Source: Bradysia coprophila
Taxonomy: Eukaryota; Arthropoda; Insecta; Diptera; Sciaridae
Reading direction: 5' to 3'
Length of the DNA stretch: 64,000 nucleotides
NCBI RefSeq assembly: GCF_014529535.1
Contig: NW_023503302.1
Coordinates: 4,822,314-4,886,313 of the forward strand
The notes under the pieces were generated by a model, which ran no database searches, was not told the DNA's origin, and was given only the letters and a program-made list of their open reading frames with translations. Shown in pieces: positions 1-12,582 of the stretch (positions within the stretch are counted from its first letter, which is position 1; every line of letters starts with the position of its first letter). The position numbers and the translations under genes were made by a program.

Positions 1-18
1 ATTTCGTGATTATTTTTT

Positions 19-24
19 TTTATT
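19..24 (-). promoter_or_regulatory. Polyadenylation signal of the odorant receptor
   Basis: AATAAA on the minus strand, about 133 nt downstream of the receptor stop codon, followed by an A-rich run. The 3' UTR therefore probably ends near the left edge of the window. Confidence 0.5.
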
Positions 25-156
25 GGCGACTGTAATTTTAGAGGTTTAGAATCATGCTTTGCGTCGGTTAAAAATAACTTGTCTGGATGCTCTAACATAA
101 TTTATGCATAATATAATCGGAGGTTAAGCCTTTTAGTGCTTTTAGTCATCTCCTCC

Positions 157-1502
157 TCATTTAAAATTTTTCGAAATGTTGAACATGCTGTAAGCTGAAT
201 TCATAATCTGTAATGAATGCCAACGGTGAAAAAATTGTCTAAACAGATCCACGTGTTGCATTGTTGCAAGCAAACCTTTGTAAATGTCTCCAAAGTTAGT
301 GGGTACAATTTGGCAATCAGCAGTATCTGTGGCTGCTTCACATATTCACCAAAAATGATGACACATTTTTTGGTTGATTGCGGTTGCTCGATCCAATTCG
401 ATTCAAACAAACTGTAGGAGAGACTATCGCTTGAAAGCATAATCTCATTGCCAAAGTACGTGATCATAAACAGGTCGGACGTAAAATAAAAGAACATTAC
501 AATGTGTATAAGACTTTCCAGTAGACTATCACCGACATCCTACAATGAATCGAACAAATAAAAACAATTCTCATTTGCGCCAGTTTCAATTCTTACAAAA
601 GCTAGACAATAAACAGATCCGCAAATACATAGGCCACTGGTGCTGAATTGTACGAATATTATATTAGAGAAATAGGATCCCAATTCCGATGTCAAACTGG
701 GAAGCAAAAATTTAAAGTTTGAAACTTATCCATGGTTTGATTATACGGTTAAATACTCCCTTAAGTGACGATATGCATCTATTACTGCTTTTAATTCTTC
801 AAAGAAATTTCGGTGAGCATCCCTTTCCGTCATATTCTCAATCGTTTCTTCACTTGCTCGTCCCATATTCGTCAGCTCACTTCCCATCACATCATATCTC
901 AAAGAGCACGTTAACAGTAAATACCAAATTATTACAGAGAAATTGATAGCGATGGCCGACAAAATCAGTTCACTTAAAATGAAAATGGTTGCAATGCCGA
1001 GTGCAGCTTCACTATTTTTCCAATCCAAAGGAAATCCAATTTCGAGAAACAAACTATTTTCGCTCGTAATAATCGGAACACCTAGCGACACCAAAACAGC
1101 ATTCACAATTACAGCGACCAAAAATATCATCACAAATTTTATGAATCCTTTTAATTTTGCATTATAAGTGACGTAGTCATCATCATTCCGAATGGTGAAT
1201 TCACAAACTCGATTCAGTAAAACGCGAATTTCGTTCTGTTTCCATATTAAAAGCCAAAATTTGATCGTTAGAACTGCAACGGCAAGTGATGTTTCCGCTA
1301 AGAATATAATGGCATCTATGCTTTTCGTTCCAGAAGCCCCTCCAACGACTATTGATATGATAAAAAGTGGATGATAAATGCTGTAGAATATTTTCGTTTT
1401 TAGTTCTCTGGCTGTAGGTCTATCTCCACGGTGCCAAATGCCAATGAAATAAAATAATGAGATCAACAGAGTTATTCCTTTGTGAATCTCCGTGGAATAC
1501 AT
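157..1502 (-). CDS. Insect odorant receptor (7tm_6 family), four exons, intact
   Basis: Olfactory receptor subunit, which in this family forms a ligand-gated cation channel with the co-receptor Orco in sensory neuron membranes. Exons inferred from splice sites: 1502-757, 696-597, 539-276, 207-157; introns of 60, 57 and 68 bp, all GT-AG. The joined frame gives about 386 aa, normal for the family (about 380-400). The ATG at 1502 is preceded in frame by a TAG. The N-terminus (MYSTEIHKG, then hydrophobic LLISLFYFIGIW) and several hydrophobic segments fit the family. Exon 2 carries the conserved region around LGSYFSNIIFVQF. Exon 3 has the hallmark Y-F-G-N-E, then SLFESNWIEQP and KLYPLTLETFTK. Exon 4 encodes the short family-typical tail NSAYSMFNISKNFK and a TGA. 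No stop or frameshift was seen. The family call is secure; ligand and orthologue cannot be read. Confidence 0.93.
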
Positions 1503-2537
1503 GGTCAGGCCCTACTTGCAACTCATTTGAAAATAAAAACAGCACTAACCAGACGTGGTTAGAAATCATTGCATGAACGTGTCCCTTTATGTCTATTTTT
1601 TATTTGTGAAACATTTTATTAAGTCATTCAGTTAACAAACGGGTTGGAACATACGGGTATGTCTATATTACATTAAAAAAATTATTTAAATTACTAGTCT
1701 TTACGTTTGCTGTCAAGTTATTTGCTTTGATCAATTTTATTGATTTGCATCGGAGACATTGTATCGATTTCTTCTCAATGTCATTCTATTCGTTCCATAT
1801 TACCTCCGTATTCATTTCTCGAATATTTTTTATTGTTTATTGAAGAACTTATTATCTCACGTCTCAGTATTTCAATCCAAAGTATTTATTAGGGTAAAAT
1901 ATGAACGATTATCCGTCGAGATTTAAAATTTCAAAGTTTCGAAACATACCCAATTTTTCGACGTCAGCGAACTATGACGACCAACAATAGTTATTTTCAG
2001 ATCACATTCATTCATGTTTTACATTTATCACAAGCTGTACGAGCTGTGGATACGAATTAGTAGAAATAATGTGATATAACCAAATAATATTTCCAAGAAA
2101 ATTGTTCAGATGGAATAACCCAAATCCCGAAAATTTTACATTACTGCCTTTGTACTAGTGGAAAAATATTTTTTTTAAAGATTTCTGTCGCTATTCGTAG
2201 TCCTTGGGAGACCTAAATTCTTTCTGGAAAAATTCCCTCTAATGCATAGGCAAACGCTTTGATCTTGTTGTGTGGTGATGTTAAAAATATCAATCAATAC
2301 ACACTCTGCCGTCTATTTTTCGAGAATAAACTGAAGTTCGGTTTTATTTTGAGGCAAAATTTTAGTAGAAACTGTTGAATTCTCTGCGGTGATTTAAGAA
2401 ACTTAACTTGTTTGAGAACAATAGAAATTGTTTGGATCTAAAGAATAGTAATTGTCTGACGGCAGTTCTCTAATAACAATTTTCTTTTATTCAGATTTAG
2501 CTTTTTTGTGATGTTTTTGCTTTTTTTGCCTTTTTTA
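1503..2537. other. Upstream of the odorant receptor: nothing recognised
   Basis: AT-rich DNA with stops in all frames. It should contain the receptor promoter, but no specific element can be named. Confidence 0.5.
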
Positions 2538-2785
2538 ATAAACGAAAGACTAATTTGACTGTAAAAAAAGACTCAACTTCCTGTAAACGAGACACTTACC
2601 CTCTGTAAACGAGGAAACTCATCTTCCTTTAAACGAGAAACTAATCTGACTGATTAGCCTTTCTGAAATCGAAAAACTAAGCTTCCTGTAAACGAGAGTC
2701 TAACCTTCCTGGTAAACGAAAGACTAACCTTCCTGTAAGCGAGAGACTCAACTTCCTGTGAACGAGAGACTAACATTCCCGTGAG
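2538..2785. repeat. Degenerate ~22-bp tandem repeat
   Basis: About 11 imperfect copies of a unit close to CTTCCTGTAAACGAGAGACT plus AA. Copies vary at CTG/CTT and GAGAGACT/GAAAGACT, and some are interrupted. The short open frames here are repeat artefacts. Confidence 0.8.
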
Positions 2786-5166
2786 ATTACTGTTCTGCAA
2801 ATTGAAAAAAAAATCTTTTTTGTACATTCTCAACATCCAGTTCGTCTCTGTTAATTTTTCACACAAAACGACAATGAATGTTATAAATCTTGTCCGTTGT
2901 ACAATAGAAGATACCTTGCAGTTATTAATGCACTAGTGGGATTATACGAGTATACGGAGCTTTTTTTTCTTCTTCTTCATCATTTCCCCATAAAAACATT
3001 CACTTTAGATAACGAAACGTATTTGTTTAAGCACATTTCAGATGGTTTAACCGTAGGTGGTGGGAGAAGACCATATAAGAAATGTTGGATGATATTTTAC
3101 GCTTTCATAATGCCGTTACCATTTTACCGTATATTTGCGATAATAATTTCAGATAAGTGGAATAGACGTCTTCGTGTTCCACTTACCTTAAATATTTTAT
3201 TTTTCAATTTTTTTTTCTTCTGTTGGATTTTTTTGTAGTGAAGCTGCTCCTTGTGTTAACGTGAAAATTAAACGCTATTTTCGTTTCAAACGATTTGAAT
3301 TTTTTATCGAAAATTTTCTTTCCAAGAAAGCTTCACGTTCTTCTGCAGAAGCAACATTGTTTTCGATTCCATTTATTTCTCTTTACCTAATTGTAAACAT
3401 ATTGCATCCCAGCTACATACACTGTAATTTCGAACAACACGAACAACTACAACACAATGGTGTGTTTACAAGACTGAACGAACAAGCTAAAGCTCCATAA
3501 TCCCTCCTGGAAAATGAAACTACTTTCGTGAATGTTCATGTTGTGATGTGATGTCAAAATGGTTGGCATATATACAGAACTCTTTTATTATTAATGTCGT
3601 CTGACGGAAAAGTCGACCGAGCTCACAATATTCATAATATTAAATGCAAGATAAACAGTGCCGGTCTTTTCTAAATTCAGCGCCTTTGACCGATGGAAGC
3701 TTTCACAGTTGCTACCAGCTGTGTGACTATTTATGAATAAGTAAAATGTGAACGACGATGGCATTTAGATTTTTTTGTTTTGGTTTGTTTACTCCTTTGC
3801 CATTATTGCTGTGACTTCAAATATGATTTTCTCTGGTACACATTGATGACTTTCTAAAGGGTCGATTAAGTCATCAAGAATAACCCAGACAACAATTTAG
3901 ATGTCAAGTTTCGTATTTTCAAATAATTAAGAGATACTTGTTGCAAACGATGGTACTTTCTCATACAAAATGGATGTCATCTCCCTGAGGGGTTTATCTC
4001 CCAAGTATTGTAAACATAGTTTTCTCGAGTCACATTTTCGTTATTGAGGAACGTTTACTCATCCTGCTATTTTCATCGATTTCTTCTTATACTGTGCATT
4101 TCTCATTACTATCATTTTATACGGGCGAAGCCTTTTGATCGCTTTTGTTTAGTGTGCATGTGATTGTTTGTTATGCGACATTATAAGCATAATGAGTTTA
4201 CTTTAAAGACGACAAGTTCTTGTCTTCATAAATTTTCAACGAAGAAAATAATTATTTGCATCATATTTTGGGCGAAGGCATAGCACTCTCTGGCAGGGAA
4301 AAATGCTTTCCTATGTCAAATAGATGCTCAGAATAGTATTCTAATTGGCTTTTCTTTTTCACTTGTACATATTGTCTTGGACTAAAAATCAAAGACAATG
4401 TGATTGTGTTGAATTAGCTGCTCTTTTCCTTCCTAGATTTGTAATTTCACTAAAAAATTTAATTCCTGCAATGTTTAAACGTTGCAACTATTGTCTATTG
4501 GCTTGTAATTTAGGTTAAAAGACTTTACTTTACTAGTGAGGTAATGTGGCTATTCCCTCACTAGTGAAAACCTTTTCCCTCGCTCGTAAAGTGAAGCGTT
4601 ATACTTCACACGTGAAATAATTTGATATCTCGTATCACGATGAGTAAAAGTACAATGCAATTTGTAATTGAAATGTTACTGACTGTTGCTGTTATGTGTA
4701 CACATACGTGCCGAACAAACGTCAAATGTAACACTAGAAGTAAGAAAATCCGATATGTGGTACGTCTACTGTTAATCCCAGTTTCTAAACGATGCAAACG
4801 AATTCTTTCTGATTTCAAAAGTCTAAGAAATTTTTTTGAAAAAGGTCACTGATGCAGACAACGTCCACCGACTCGAAATTTATTCAAATGGTAAAAATAT
4901 GTTTCGGTTGTGTTTTGCGTTAGCAACAGAAACGAAACATAATTTCCCAATTTCCCAATTCCCAAAGTAAATATTTAAATTGTCAATTAAATCAAATTCA
5001 CTTTAAATGTTATCAAATGTTAATGCTGTTTGCTTGTTTTATTATATACGCTAATTTTAGATAAAATGTTGAATTTTGAACTTTATGTGCCGTCAGTCAG
5101 AGGAATTAGATTTCGGTGAAATATATGTATAATAACAGTTGATATGGTATATAGCAAACTGCATAC
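2786..5166. other. Non-coding AT-rich interval
   Basis: Only short frames with biased, low-complexity composition are present (for example 2897-3238 and 3261-3500, rich in F, K and L). No domain, splice pattern or RNA gene was recognised. Confidence 0.45.
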
Positions 5167-5168
5167 TA

Positions 5169-5605
5169 GGGTGTGTCAATATTCAAAAATGTTTTTTGCA
5201 TCTTCATTGTCTACGCTGATTTATATACAAAATCCAAAGGAACGAAATTTCATCCAGACAAGATGGTTCAGGAAAAGACAACCTATATTATAATTCATTG
5301 GAAGCCATTTTTCAGATCGTGACAATTTTTTTACTAACCACTGACACAAAAATTTACTGAAACTGAAACAAACAAAAATTTTGTGTCAGCACAAATATTT
5401 GTGTCACAACAACGCACTTCAAGCAAAAGTGCTATTTATGACAGCTGCCAAATAGAGTCCTGTATTTGTGGGAACCATAACACAATTTGCTAACGCAATT
5501 TTCTTATTTCCATTTACAATTATTACTTAGTACCAATATGTAAGCAATCAGTTCATTCGATACCTTAGAAAAAGTGTTGAAAACTTTTGAAAAATCGACA
5601 CACCC
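5169..5605. mobile_element. Tc1/mariner-like MITE, 437 bp
   Basis: Terminal inverted repeats GGGTGTGTC...GACACACCC, flanked on both sides by TA (5167-5168 and 5606-5607), the target duplication of Tc1/mariner elements. The interior has further short inverted repeats around TTTGTGTCA. There is no transposase frame, so it is non-autonomous. Confidence 0.7.
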
Positions 5606-5677
5606 TACTGCATTGCATATATGAACGAACATGTACCAGTACCTACTACCGTTTTATTGGTAAACGTAAAATGAAAT

Positions 5678-5866
5678 TCAGAATTCAAACATTTCTGGAT
5701 CTATTTCGCAGAAAACGTATGAGGGGTCACCGATGTGACACAGTTCCTCAAGCATTTCACACACCTTTTGTATGATATTTTCTCGTAGAAGAGTGCCACC
5801 ATTTCCCAGAGTCTGTAACCCCTTGGCATTATATCGTATATTTCGATGAATTTGTACCCAATTCAA
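5678..5866 (-). other. Coding-like 62-aa fragment, unrecognised
   Basis: A minus-strand frame whose second half (KVCEMLEELCHIGDPSY, then VFCEIDPEMFEF and stop) has a mixed, protein-like composition unlike surrounding AT-rich frames. No upstream exon with clear splice sites was found. It may be an old exon, a pseudogene fragment or chance. Confidence 0.2.
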
Positions 5867-6913
5867 ATTTGCTTGCCATTAAATAATTTCAAATAATTTG
5901 AATGTTGATATTGATTCTGTTCTGCTTCCACTTAATTTGTCATTCAATAAATGCAATTAAATTATTGGAAGTTAAGAAGAACGTTTTTTTTGCACGGTCA
6001 AACATCCGATTGAGTGTTAAATATTCTGTCACGTGAATTTTATTCAGTGGAAAAAAGGCAAACTACTTTCGTATACTGTAGATAATTCATGTGCCTCAAA
6101 TGTTATTATCCATCCCACAAACAATTTGAAAATAAAAATCCAAATGGCAGATAATCAATAGATGTTACCGTCTAAATTAGGGGAAAACTTGCACCACAGA
6201 ACTAACCATTAATTGAGAATGGGTTACATGAAGGCACGTCTGATTTCAAAATACAAATTAATATTTTCTGACGTGAAACTTTCCTATAAGCTGCGGAAGT
6301 GAGCGCTGAATTACTTTTAAATAAAATACGAAACGTACCTAATAATAACTCGGTTGTTATAAATATAGAGCACTGTAGCCTGTAGCTGCAGTAATTATAA
6401 TTTTATGTAAAACAGATTAAAGGCTACAAAGCAAACGGATCGAGCAAATATTTCTTTCATTCAACACTTCATTAAACAAAAGTCTCCTTTATCGAATTTG
6501 AAAGTCACTTGTTCGTATATTTATTTACTTCGGCTTCGCCTCGGTTCAACAAATGACTGTGAATATATATATAGACTATTTTTGGGAAAACATTTTCCAA
6601 GCTTTTCTTTAATTTTCCCAAAATACAATTTTGAGAAAAATGTAGGTAAATTCGGGAAAATTTGTGAATCGAAGTTTCTTATTGATCAACGGATTTTACA
6701 GACATATTATGTATAAAATAAGCAAAAAAAAACTAAAAATTTCTTACCGAAGCGGTTTAAAATTGATAAAAGTGCCACAGACCCATAGAGTATTCGACCA
6801 ATCAAGGCAGTAACTAGGTACGTAAGTGCTGCCTAAAAAAATTCAGCCAAAATTCTTAAAATTGGTTGTTTTTAGACTGTTACTGTTTCGGGTTTAAATA
6901 TTTCGTTACCAAA

Positions 6914-7798
6914 TGAGGGATTCTTTTGAATTTCGACTGACCGAATCGGCGCTATTTATTCCGGCCCTGTTTTATATAAATGTCTAGTTAGGCATTGGTG
7001 CCTAGGCCCCAAAACCAGTCTCAGATATTTTTGGCTGGTTGTAAGTGGCCAAAAGTCGAAAAATGGGGCTTCGTAGCCCGGATTTCATTTCCGTGAGGTG
7101 GCGAGGACACGGGTGTGTATGGGTTCGCTGGAAAGCTGAGGTCGAAAACTCCTGGGGCAAATATTAACTTCATAAAATTCCGGAAAATTTCTCAAAATCG
7201 ATGTAGCCTCGGTGAACTGTGATGAGTGCTGTGACCTCACTAATGCAATTATTTGATTAAATTATTGCTTATTATGAATGTGGAGGCCCTCAGCTTCAAA
7301 GTGATACGCATATTTCGTAGTTTGGCGGAGTGAAACACACAGTTTCATCTGTTACATAGTCACGTGCCAAACTACTAAATATGGGTCCTCCACATTCATA
7401 ATAAGTAATAATTCAATCAAATAATTGCATTAGTGAGGTCACAGTCTCATCAAAAGTTGGCCGAGCTTCTCTAGATTCTTAGAAATTTTCCGGAGGTCAT
7501 ATTTTCGGCCGTTTATCATCAAATTTTTTGAAGTTAATATTTGCCCCGGTAGTACTCGACGTCAGCTTTCAAACGAGCCCATACACGCCCGTGTCCTCAC
7601 CACCTTACAGAAATGAAATCCGGTCTACGAAGCCCCATTGTTCGACTTGGGCCACTTACAACCAGCCAGGTATGGAAGATCAAAAATATCTGAGACTGGT
7701 TTTCGGGCCTAGGCATCAAGGCCTAACTAGACATATATAAAAAAGTGCCGAAATAAATAGCGCCGATTTCGGTCAGTCAAAATTCAAAAGAATCACTC
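6914..7798. mobile_element. Foldback DNA element, about 885 bp
   Basis: Almost the whole element is a long imperfect inverted repeat. The left arm begins TGAGGGATTCTTTTGAATTT and the right arm, reversed, begins TGAGTGATTCTTTTGAATTT. The arms continue through GGCGCTATTTATT, a GCCTAGGC segment and ATGAAATCCGG, and meet near 7310-7350. Arms are diverged by substitutions and small indels, so the insertion is not recent. No transposase and no clean target duplication were found. The 7528-7740 frame lies inside it and is not a gene. Confidence 0.8.
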
Positions 7799-8492
7799 AA
7801 TATAATTCTGGAAGCCTGACAACCAGAGACAAACCAAATTACACTCACAGGAAAGTGAAATACAACAGATTTTCCGATTATGGTTTAAAAAATTGTTTCC
7901 ATACAAATTTTGTTCAACAAATAAAAGCCTAGATTGTGCTAAGTTCGTTGTAAAGAAATCTAGATTTTAATTTGTTAAACAAAGAATATTGATGTATAAG
8001 ACCTAGACATCTTTCATGGAATTTCCTTGGGCCTTATCCTTGATCATCCCCGATTTTTTGTTTTTCTATTAATGTCTGATACTTCGTCATTATCTCCTAC
8101 GATTTTTGTAAGTGTTTCCGCCAATTTGCTTCAAAAACATTATAATGTAACATAACAATCCTTTTTCAAATCCCATGTCGTTTCAGGATTACCCTGTCGC
8201 ACATTCAAGTGATCGTTAGTGTTCTCTCAGAATTTAATGTAATTCGCAGAAACAATTGTCGTTGTTCATAATTATATGTCTTCCTTTCGAATACTCTCTA
8301 ATCTACTATTTCAGCGACTATACACGATACAAATAGATACTAGTCAGCAACATAATTTGCCGTGTGGAGTTGCCTCACTCAACCGTTGTGCATTTTTCAT
8401 TTTCAGGCAAAGTACAGCTCAACGATATCAAAAACGAAACAAAAACAACAACCACTTTTCATTCGAATAAAAAATTCCATTTCTTCTACTTT

Positions 8493-8527
<35 letters not shown>

Positions 8528-9931
8528 TAAGTACCACTCGTGGAATCACTGGTCGTATGAACTTATTCCAGACCTTGTTATATGTAATTTATTGAAATTA
8601 TATATTGGAATTGCACTTACTTATATATATGTATGTACGTATGGATATGTGGAAGTAGAAGTTTTGGTTGCACATAAATTACATGCGGTTCGATATTTTC
8701 CCAACATTTCATGTAATATATTGCTGTTTATTGAAATTTAAATCTTTTGCACAGCATCCCATATCCCAATGATGTCGGTCTCTGTGTCTGTGATGCGTTA
8801 CGAACTGAACATCAGCATAAAAATCTGATTTAGTGATTTCATTCAGAAATACGATTTCCTGTTAATGTTAAACAAAAGTATCTCTGTGTATTGAGAGTTC
8901 GATCTGTTAATTGTATTCGAACTGCATTGAATAGTGATAGTCTTGCCACATGCGGTTCAACATTTAAACATTCGAAACGTTGACTGCTAGAAAAGCTTAG
9001 TTTTTTTGTTTGATTCAAAGCATTTCAAAAAGGCTTTCGTTCTATATAAACAGAGATAAGAAATCTAAAAATTTACTGGACCAATAATAAGAGGACGTTT
9101 TGAACCAGGACCCAGTCGAAGTTAGGCAAAAAAAACGGAACTTCCACGTCGCATCGTTCAGACCGTAAACTTCGCTCTTGTCTGAATTTTCCATTTTTTC
9201 GTATTTACTGTACAGCTGAACAGCCGAGTTCACACTCATCCTAACTTCTAATCTTCAGATCCGATTTTTGACCAAAAAAAAAACCCTGACTGGTGTGGTC
9301 ACAAGCTTTCATTATCTGTACTCAATCGACCAATTTGGTGTCTCTGGATTACCGCAAACCTATTGTTCTTACTCAGGTATTCGAACTGGACGTGTTATAA
9401 ACGTTGTAGTAGACTTATAAGACCGAGGAACTTCGTACGGGTCTAAAAATACAAATTTTACTACTCAACACCTAGCACGTATAAGCCATGTACCAGCACT
9501 GACTGAAAGTCTTTACCGGAGGGCTGAAAAACATTTAAAATTTACGAAGAGGTGTGAGTACACAAGCTAGAAATTGGCTCTGACTATTTGGTTTTCCACT
9601 ATTCGGTTATTGTCGATTCGAAATGGAACGAATTCAATTACAAATTCACAAAATTGAAACACAGTTTTATGCAGCTTAAAACAGCCAGGCATAATCAGTC
9701 GTTCATAATACAGAATTAGAGCGCAAACAAATCATTTCATAGAGGCCAGGTCGGTTGTATACAGAATGACCGTTTTGTTAGATGATTGAGATGGACCGCT
9801 CGATTTTATTGAAACAACCACGAACACTGTTCTAACAAATGGAAAGGATTTAGCAAAGACAATTTCATGGCCTTTTCAACACGACTACCCCAACGACTTT
9901 TTTGATGTTATCAGACCTTCGTACAAAAATG
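7799..9931. other. Non-coding interval with a (TA)n microsatellite
   Basis: AT-rich. A (TA)n run of about 13 units lies at 8497-8523. Short overlapping frames around 8276-8741 are low-complexity. No gene was recognised. Confidence 0.45.
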
Positions 9932-9933
9932 TA

Positions 9934-10132
9934 CAGAAAGGGCAATAAAATTTTAGCATAAGTTTGCTTCAGCTAGTTCATTCATACAAACAAAACTGGT
10001 TACGAGTGTGATTTAACAGTACACGAATACGAGTGGTAGTGGTAGAACCGTTTAAACATACATTGCCACTTTTGTTTGTATGTGTTAATCAGCTGAAGCA
10101 AATTTCGGTTGAAATTTGATTGACCTTTCCTG
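9934..10132. mobile_element. TA-flanked MITE, 199 bp, family A copy 1
   Basis: Imperfect ~70-bp inverted repeats starting CAGAAAGGGCAATAAAATTT on the left and, reversed, CAGGAAAGGTCAATCAAATT on the right. Both contain TTTGCTTCAGCT and ACAAACAAAA. TA dinucleotides flank both ends (9932-9933 and 10133-10134). A related copy lies at 14616-14790. Confidence 0.72.
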
Positions 10133-12301
10133 TATACGAATCAGAATATGTTTATTGCGTTTGAGAAATTTATCTATCATACGGTTAGTGTTGCGTAGAA
10201 AGCTACCAACCCGGTTTCTCAGAAAAGCATTTTGGTTAAGTAGTACGTGAGAATTGTTCCAGTGTCGTCAATCACTGTCGTTCATCAGTCAGACAAAATC
10301 TTCTCAAATTCCGCAATCAAATGAGGAATTTGTATATGTCGTCCGGTTGTTGCTCCGATTACAGCTTTTCATATTTCTTTATTGTGACCGTTATCGGACC
10401 TTTCCTGTTCATCAATTAAAAACAGATAATTACACACACACATAAATTCGATTCATCGCCATCATTTTTATATTAATAACTTCATTTATCTGTTCGTTCA
10501 ACTTCTATAAATGAGCTCTTGTACAAAAATTAATTCCACCTCGTCTAAAACGAAATCATTTCCATTCAATTAACATTTACTTTTTCTGCCTTGTATATAT
10601 ACTGCTAACCCTAATAGAAATAAAAGGCCATTAATTTGAAGAAAAAAAGGTAAAACAGAAAGACACGTAACACAAAGCTTTTATATACGAAATACTCACG
10701 ATCCATGTTAAAGCTTTATTATCCCCCTCCTTTCCCCCATCTACAAAAAAAAATTGTATACTACAACATGCCTACTATTTTTGATATTCGGGCGCTCAGA
10801 CATTATTTGAATATACAAATTTTGCTATGAAAGAGAAGAAGTAAAAAAAACAGACGTCGAAAAATGTATGTCATCTTTTCCACCTCTTTACTTGGTTAAA
10901 GACGAGGCGGGTCAATTAAAAAAACATGCTGGTTAAACGTGACTGGTTTACGTTATTTACTTATACAGGCACTATAACGATAAAAAGAGTAACACATTTT
11001 TGTTTATCTTTTTTCAGTTAGCTGAAAAGGAAAACTAGGACACATCAGCCTTGCATATAGTCGGAAGAAAATTTAGAAAGACATTAATGTTGACGAGTTA
11101 AAATCAGAAAATTGTGCTTTCACTTCAAACAGTGTGGGACTTAGTCTAAACTGTAGAATTACACTATATAAACTCAGTAGATTGAAAATCTCACTTGTAG
11201 CAGGTAACTTTGTCTTCAATTAACCTACAATAGCTGTCACAGATATTGCACTCCACACAAAAGATACTGCCGTAGTCGATAATGCAGATTATCTGGAGAC
11301 AAAGTTACCTGGAACAGGAGAGATTTTCAACTCCTTCTTTTTGTCAGAAGAATCTAAGATAATAGTTAGAAATACTGAAGTCTTCAAAATGTAACAAATC
11401 GAAAGGTTGAAAGGATTCATAGCATTTTGGAACAGCTGGTTTTCTTTTAGCTGATGTCTACTTCATTGTTAGTACGATCTGCATTTATCGATGGTTACCC
11501 GTAGCACATGAAAAGTACAACAAGAAAAATGAAAAGTAAATAAACGTGCAATGTTCACCAGCTGATACAAAACCAGCTGTTGCTAGATATGCACACAGAA
11601 TTAGTTTACTCGCTGTAAATAAAATCGCTGAATCACATTTAAAACACGCACTTCAAGCATGACTGGTACCCTAAATAGAGTACTGAAACGGGACAGTGTA
11701 TCAAACAAATTTTGGCACTTTTGTTTGAAGTGGCGTTGGATATAGTTCTAGGTGACGCATTTTTATAAGAAAAATGTTACCAAAAAAGTGAGTCCACTTA
11801 CAATTCAAATCAAAAATGTGAAAGCCAAGCCAAATGCATCGTTGCATATAAGGTTCATTCACGATACTTTCATAGTTTGTGAAGCTCACTCACGGCGTGA
11901 ATAAGTGAAAAGCTGGAATCTCGGTCACTCCATTTACGTCTCCGTCTTAATATCAAACAATTAAAAAAGAAACGTCTACCAGTTTCCATTTTTAATTGTT
12001 GTAATGTCGTAATTGCATATAAATCTCCCAAACGATACGTTCGTTTCACACAAATTTTCTTCGCTCCAGTAAATGGAAGTGAAAAAAAAACACATTTCTT
12101 CGCGTCGCTCGCTCGGTGTTATATGCTAGGTCAAAGAAAATGTTGAGAAAATAATTTCTTAAGAATTGGTCTTACCCCATAAACAATTATTATCTATTAT
12201 GACTGGGTCGCTTGGAGAGTTTATTAATCCGTTAATCTACTGTGCAGATTAGACAATACCAGTTACTGATTTTTTTTTTACAAAAATGATTAAATAAATA
12301 T
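10133..12301. other. Non-coding interval with a small hairpin element
   Basis: AT-rich. It contains a foldback at about 11178-11332 (listed separately) and a stretch at 11640-11740 (ACGCACTTCAAGCA, then AATTTTGGCACTTTTG) that resembles pieces near 5404 and 45870. No gene was recognised. Confidence 0.4.
11178..11332. mobile_element. Small foldback element, about 155 bp
   Basis: The left arm has TTGAAAATCTC, then CAGGTAACTTTGTCT. The right arm reversed has the same blocks in the same order (TTGAAAATCTC, CAGGTAACTTTGTCT). The spacer is about 70 bp. No clear target duplication. Confidence 0.55.
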
Positions 12302-12303
12302 TA

Positions 12304-12582
12304 GGGTGGGTCGATTTTACCAACTTTAAAATACAAATCCAGAGACTTCTGAAGCTTGTGGCATCGCATTACTTTTTTGTTTCCGCACACTTTTGTGTAT
12401 CACACTGATGGCTAAAGTTCGTTTGACAAATCGATTTTCCATTCAAAAATCAGATTTTCAAATGCAAGCGTTGTACTCAAAAGTGTGCGGAAACGAAAAA
12501 GTAATGATATCACAAGTGTTGTTTCTTCCTGCTACACAAGCCGCTGGATGTGGATTTTAAAGTGGGAAAAATCGACCCACCC
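12304..12582. mobile_element. Tc1/mariner-like MITE, 279 bp
   Basis: Long imperfect inverted repeats of about 100 bp beginning GGGTGGGTCGATTTT on both ends. They continue through ACTTTAAAAT and an inner GTTTCCGCACACTTTTG. Flanking TA at 12302-12303 and 12583-12584. The TIR start resembles the 5169-5605 element. No coding capacity. Confidence 0.8.
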
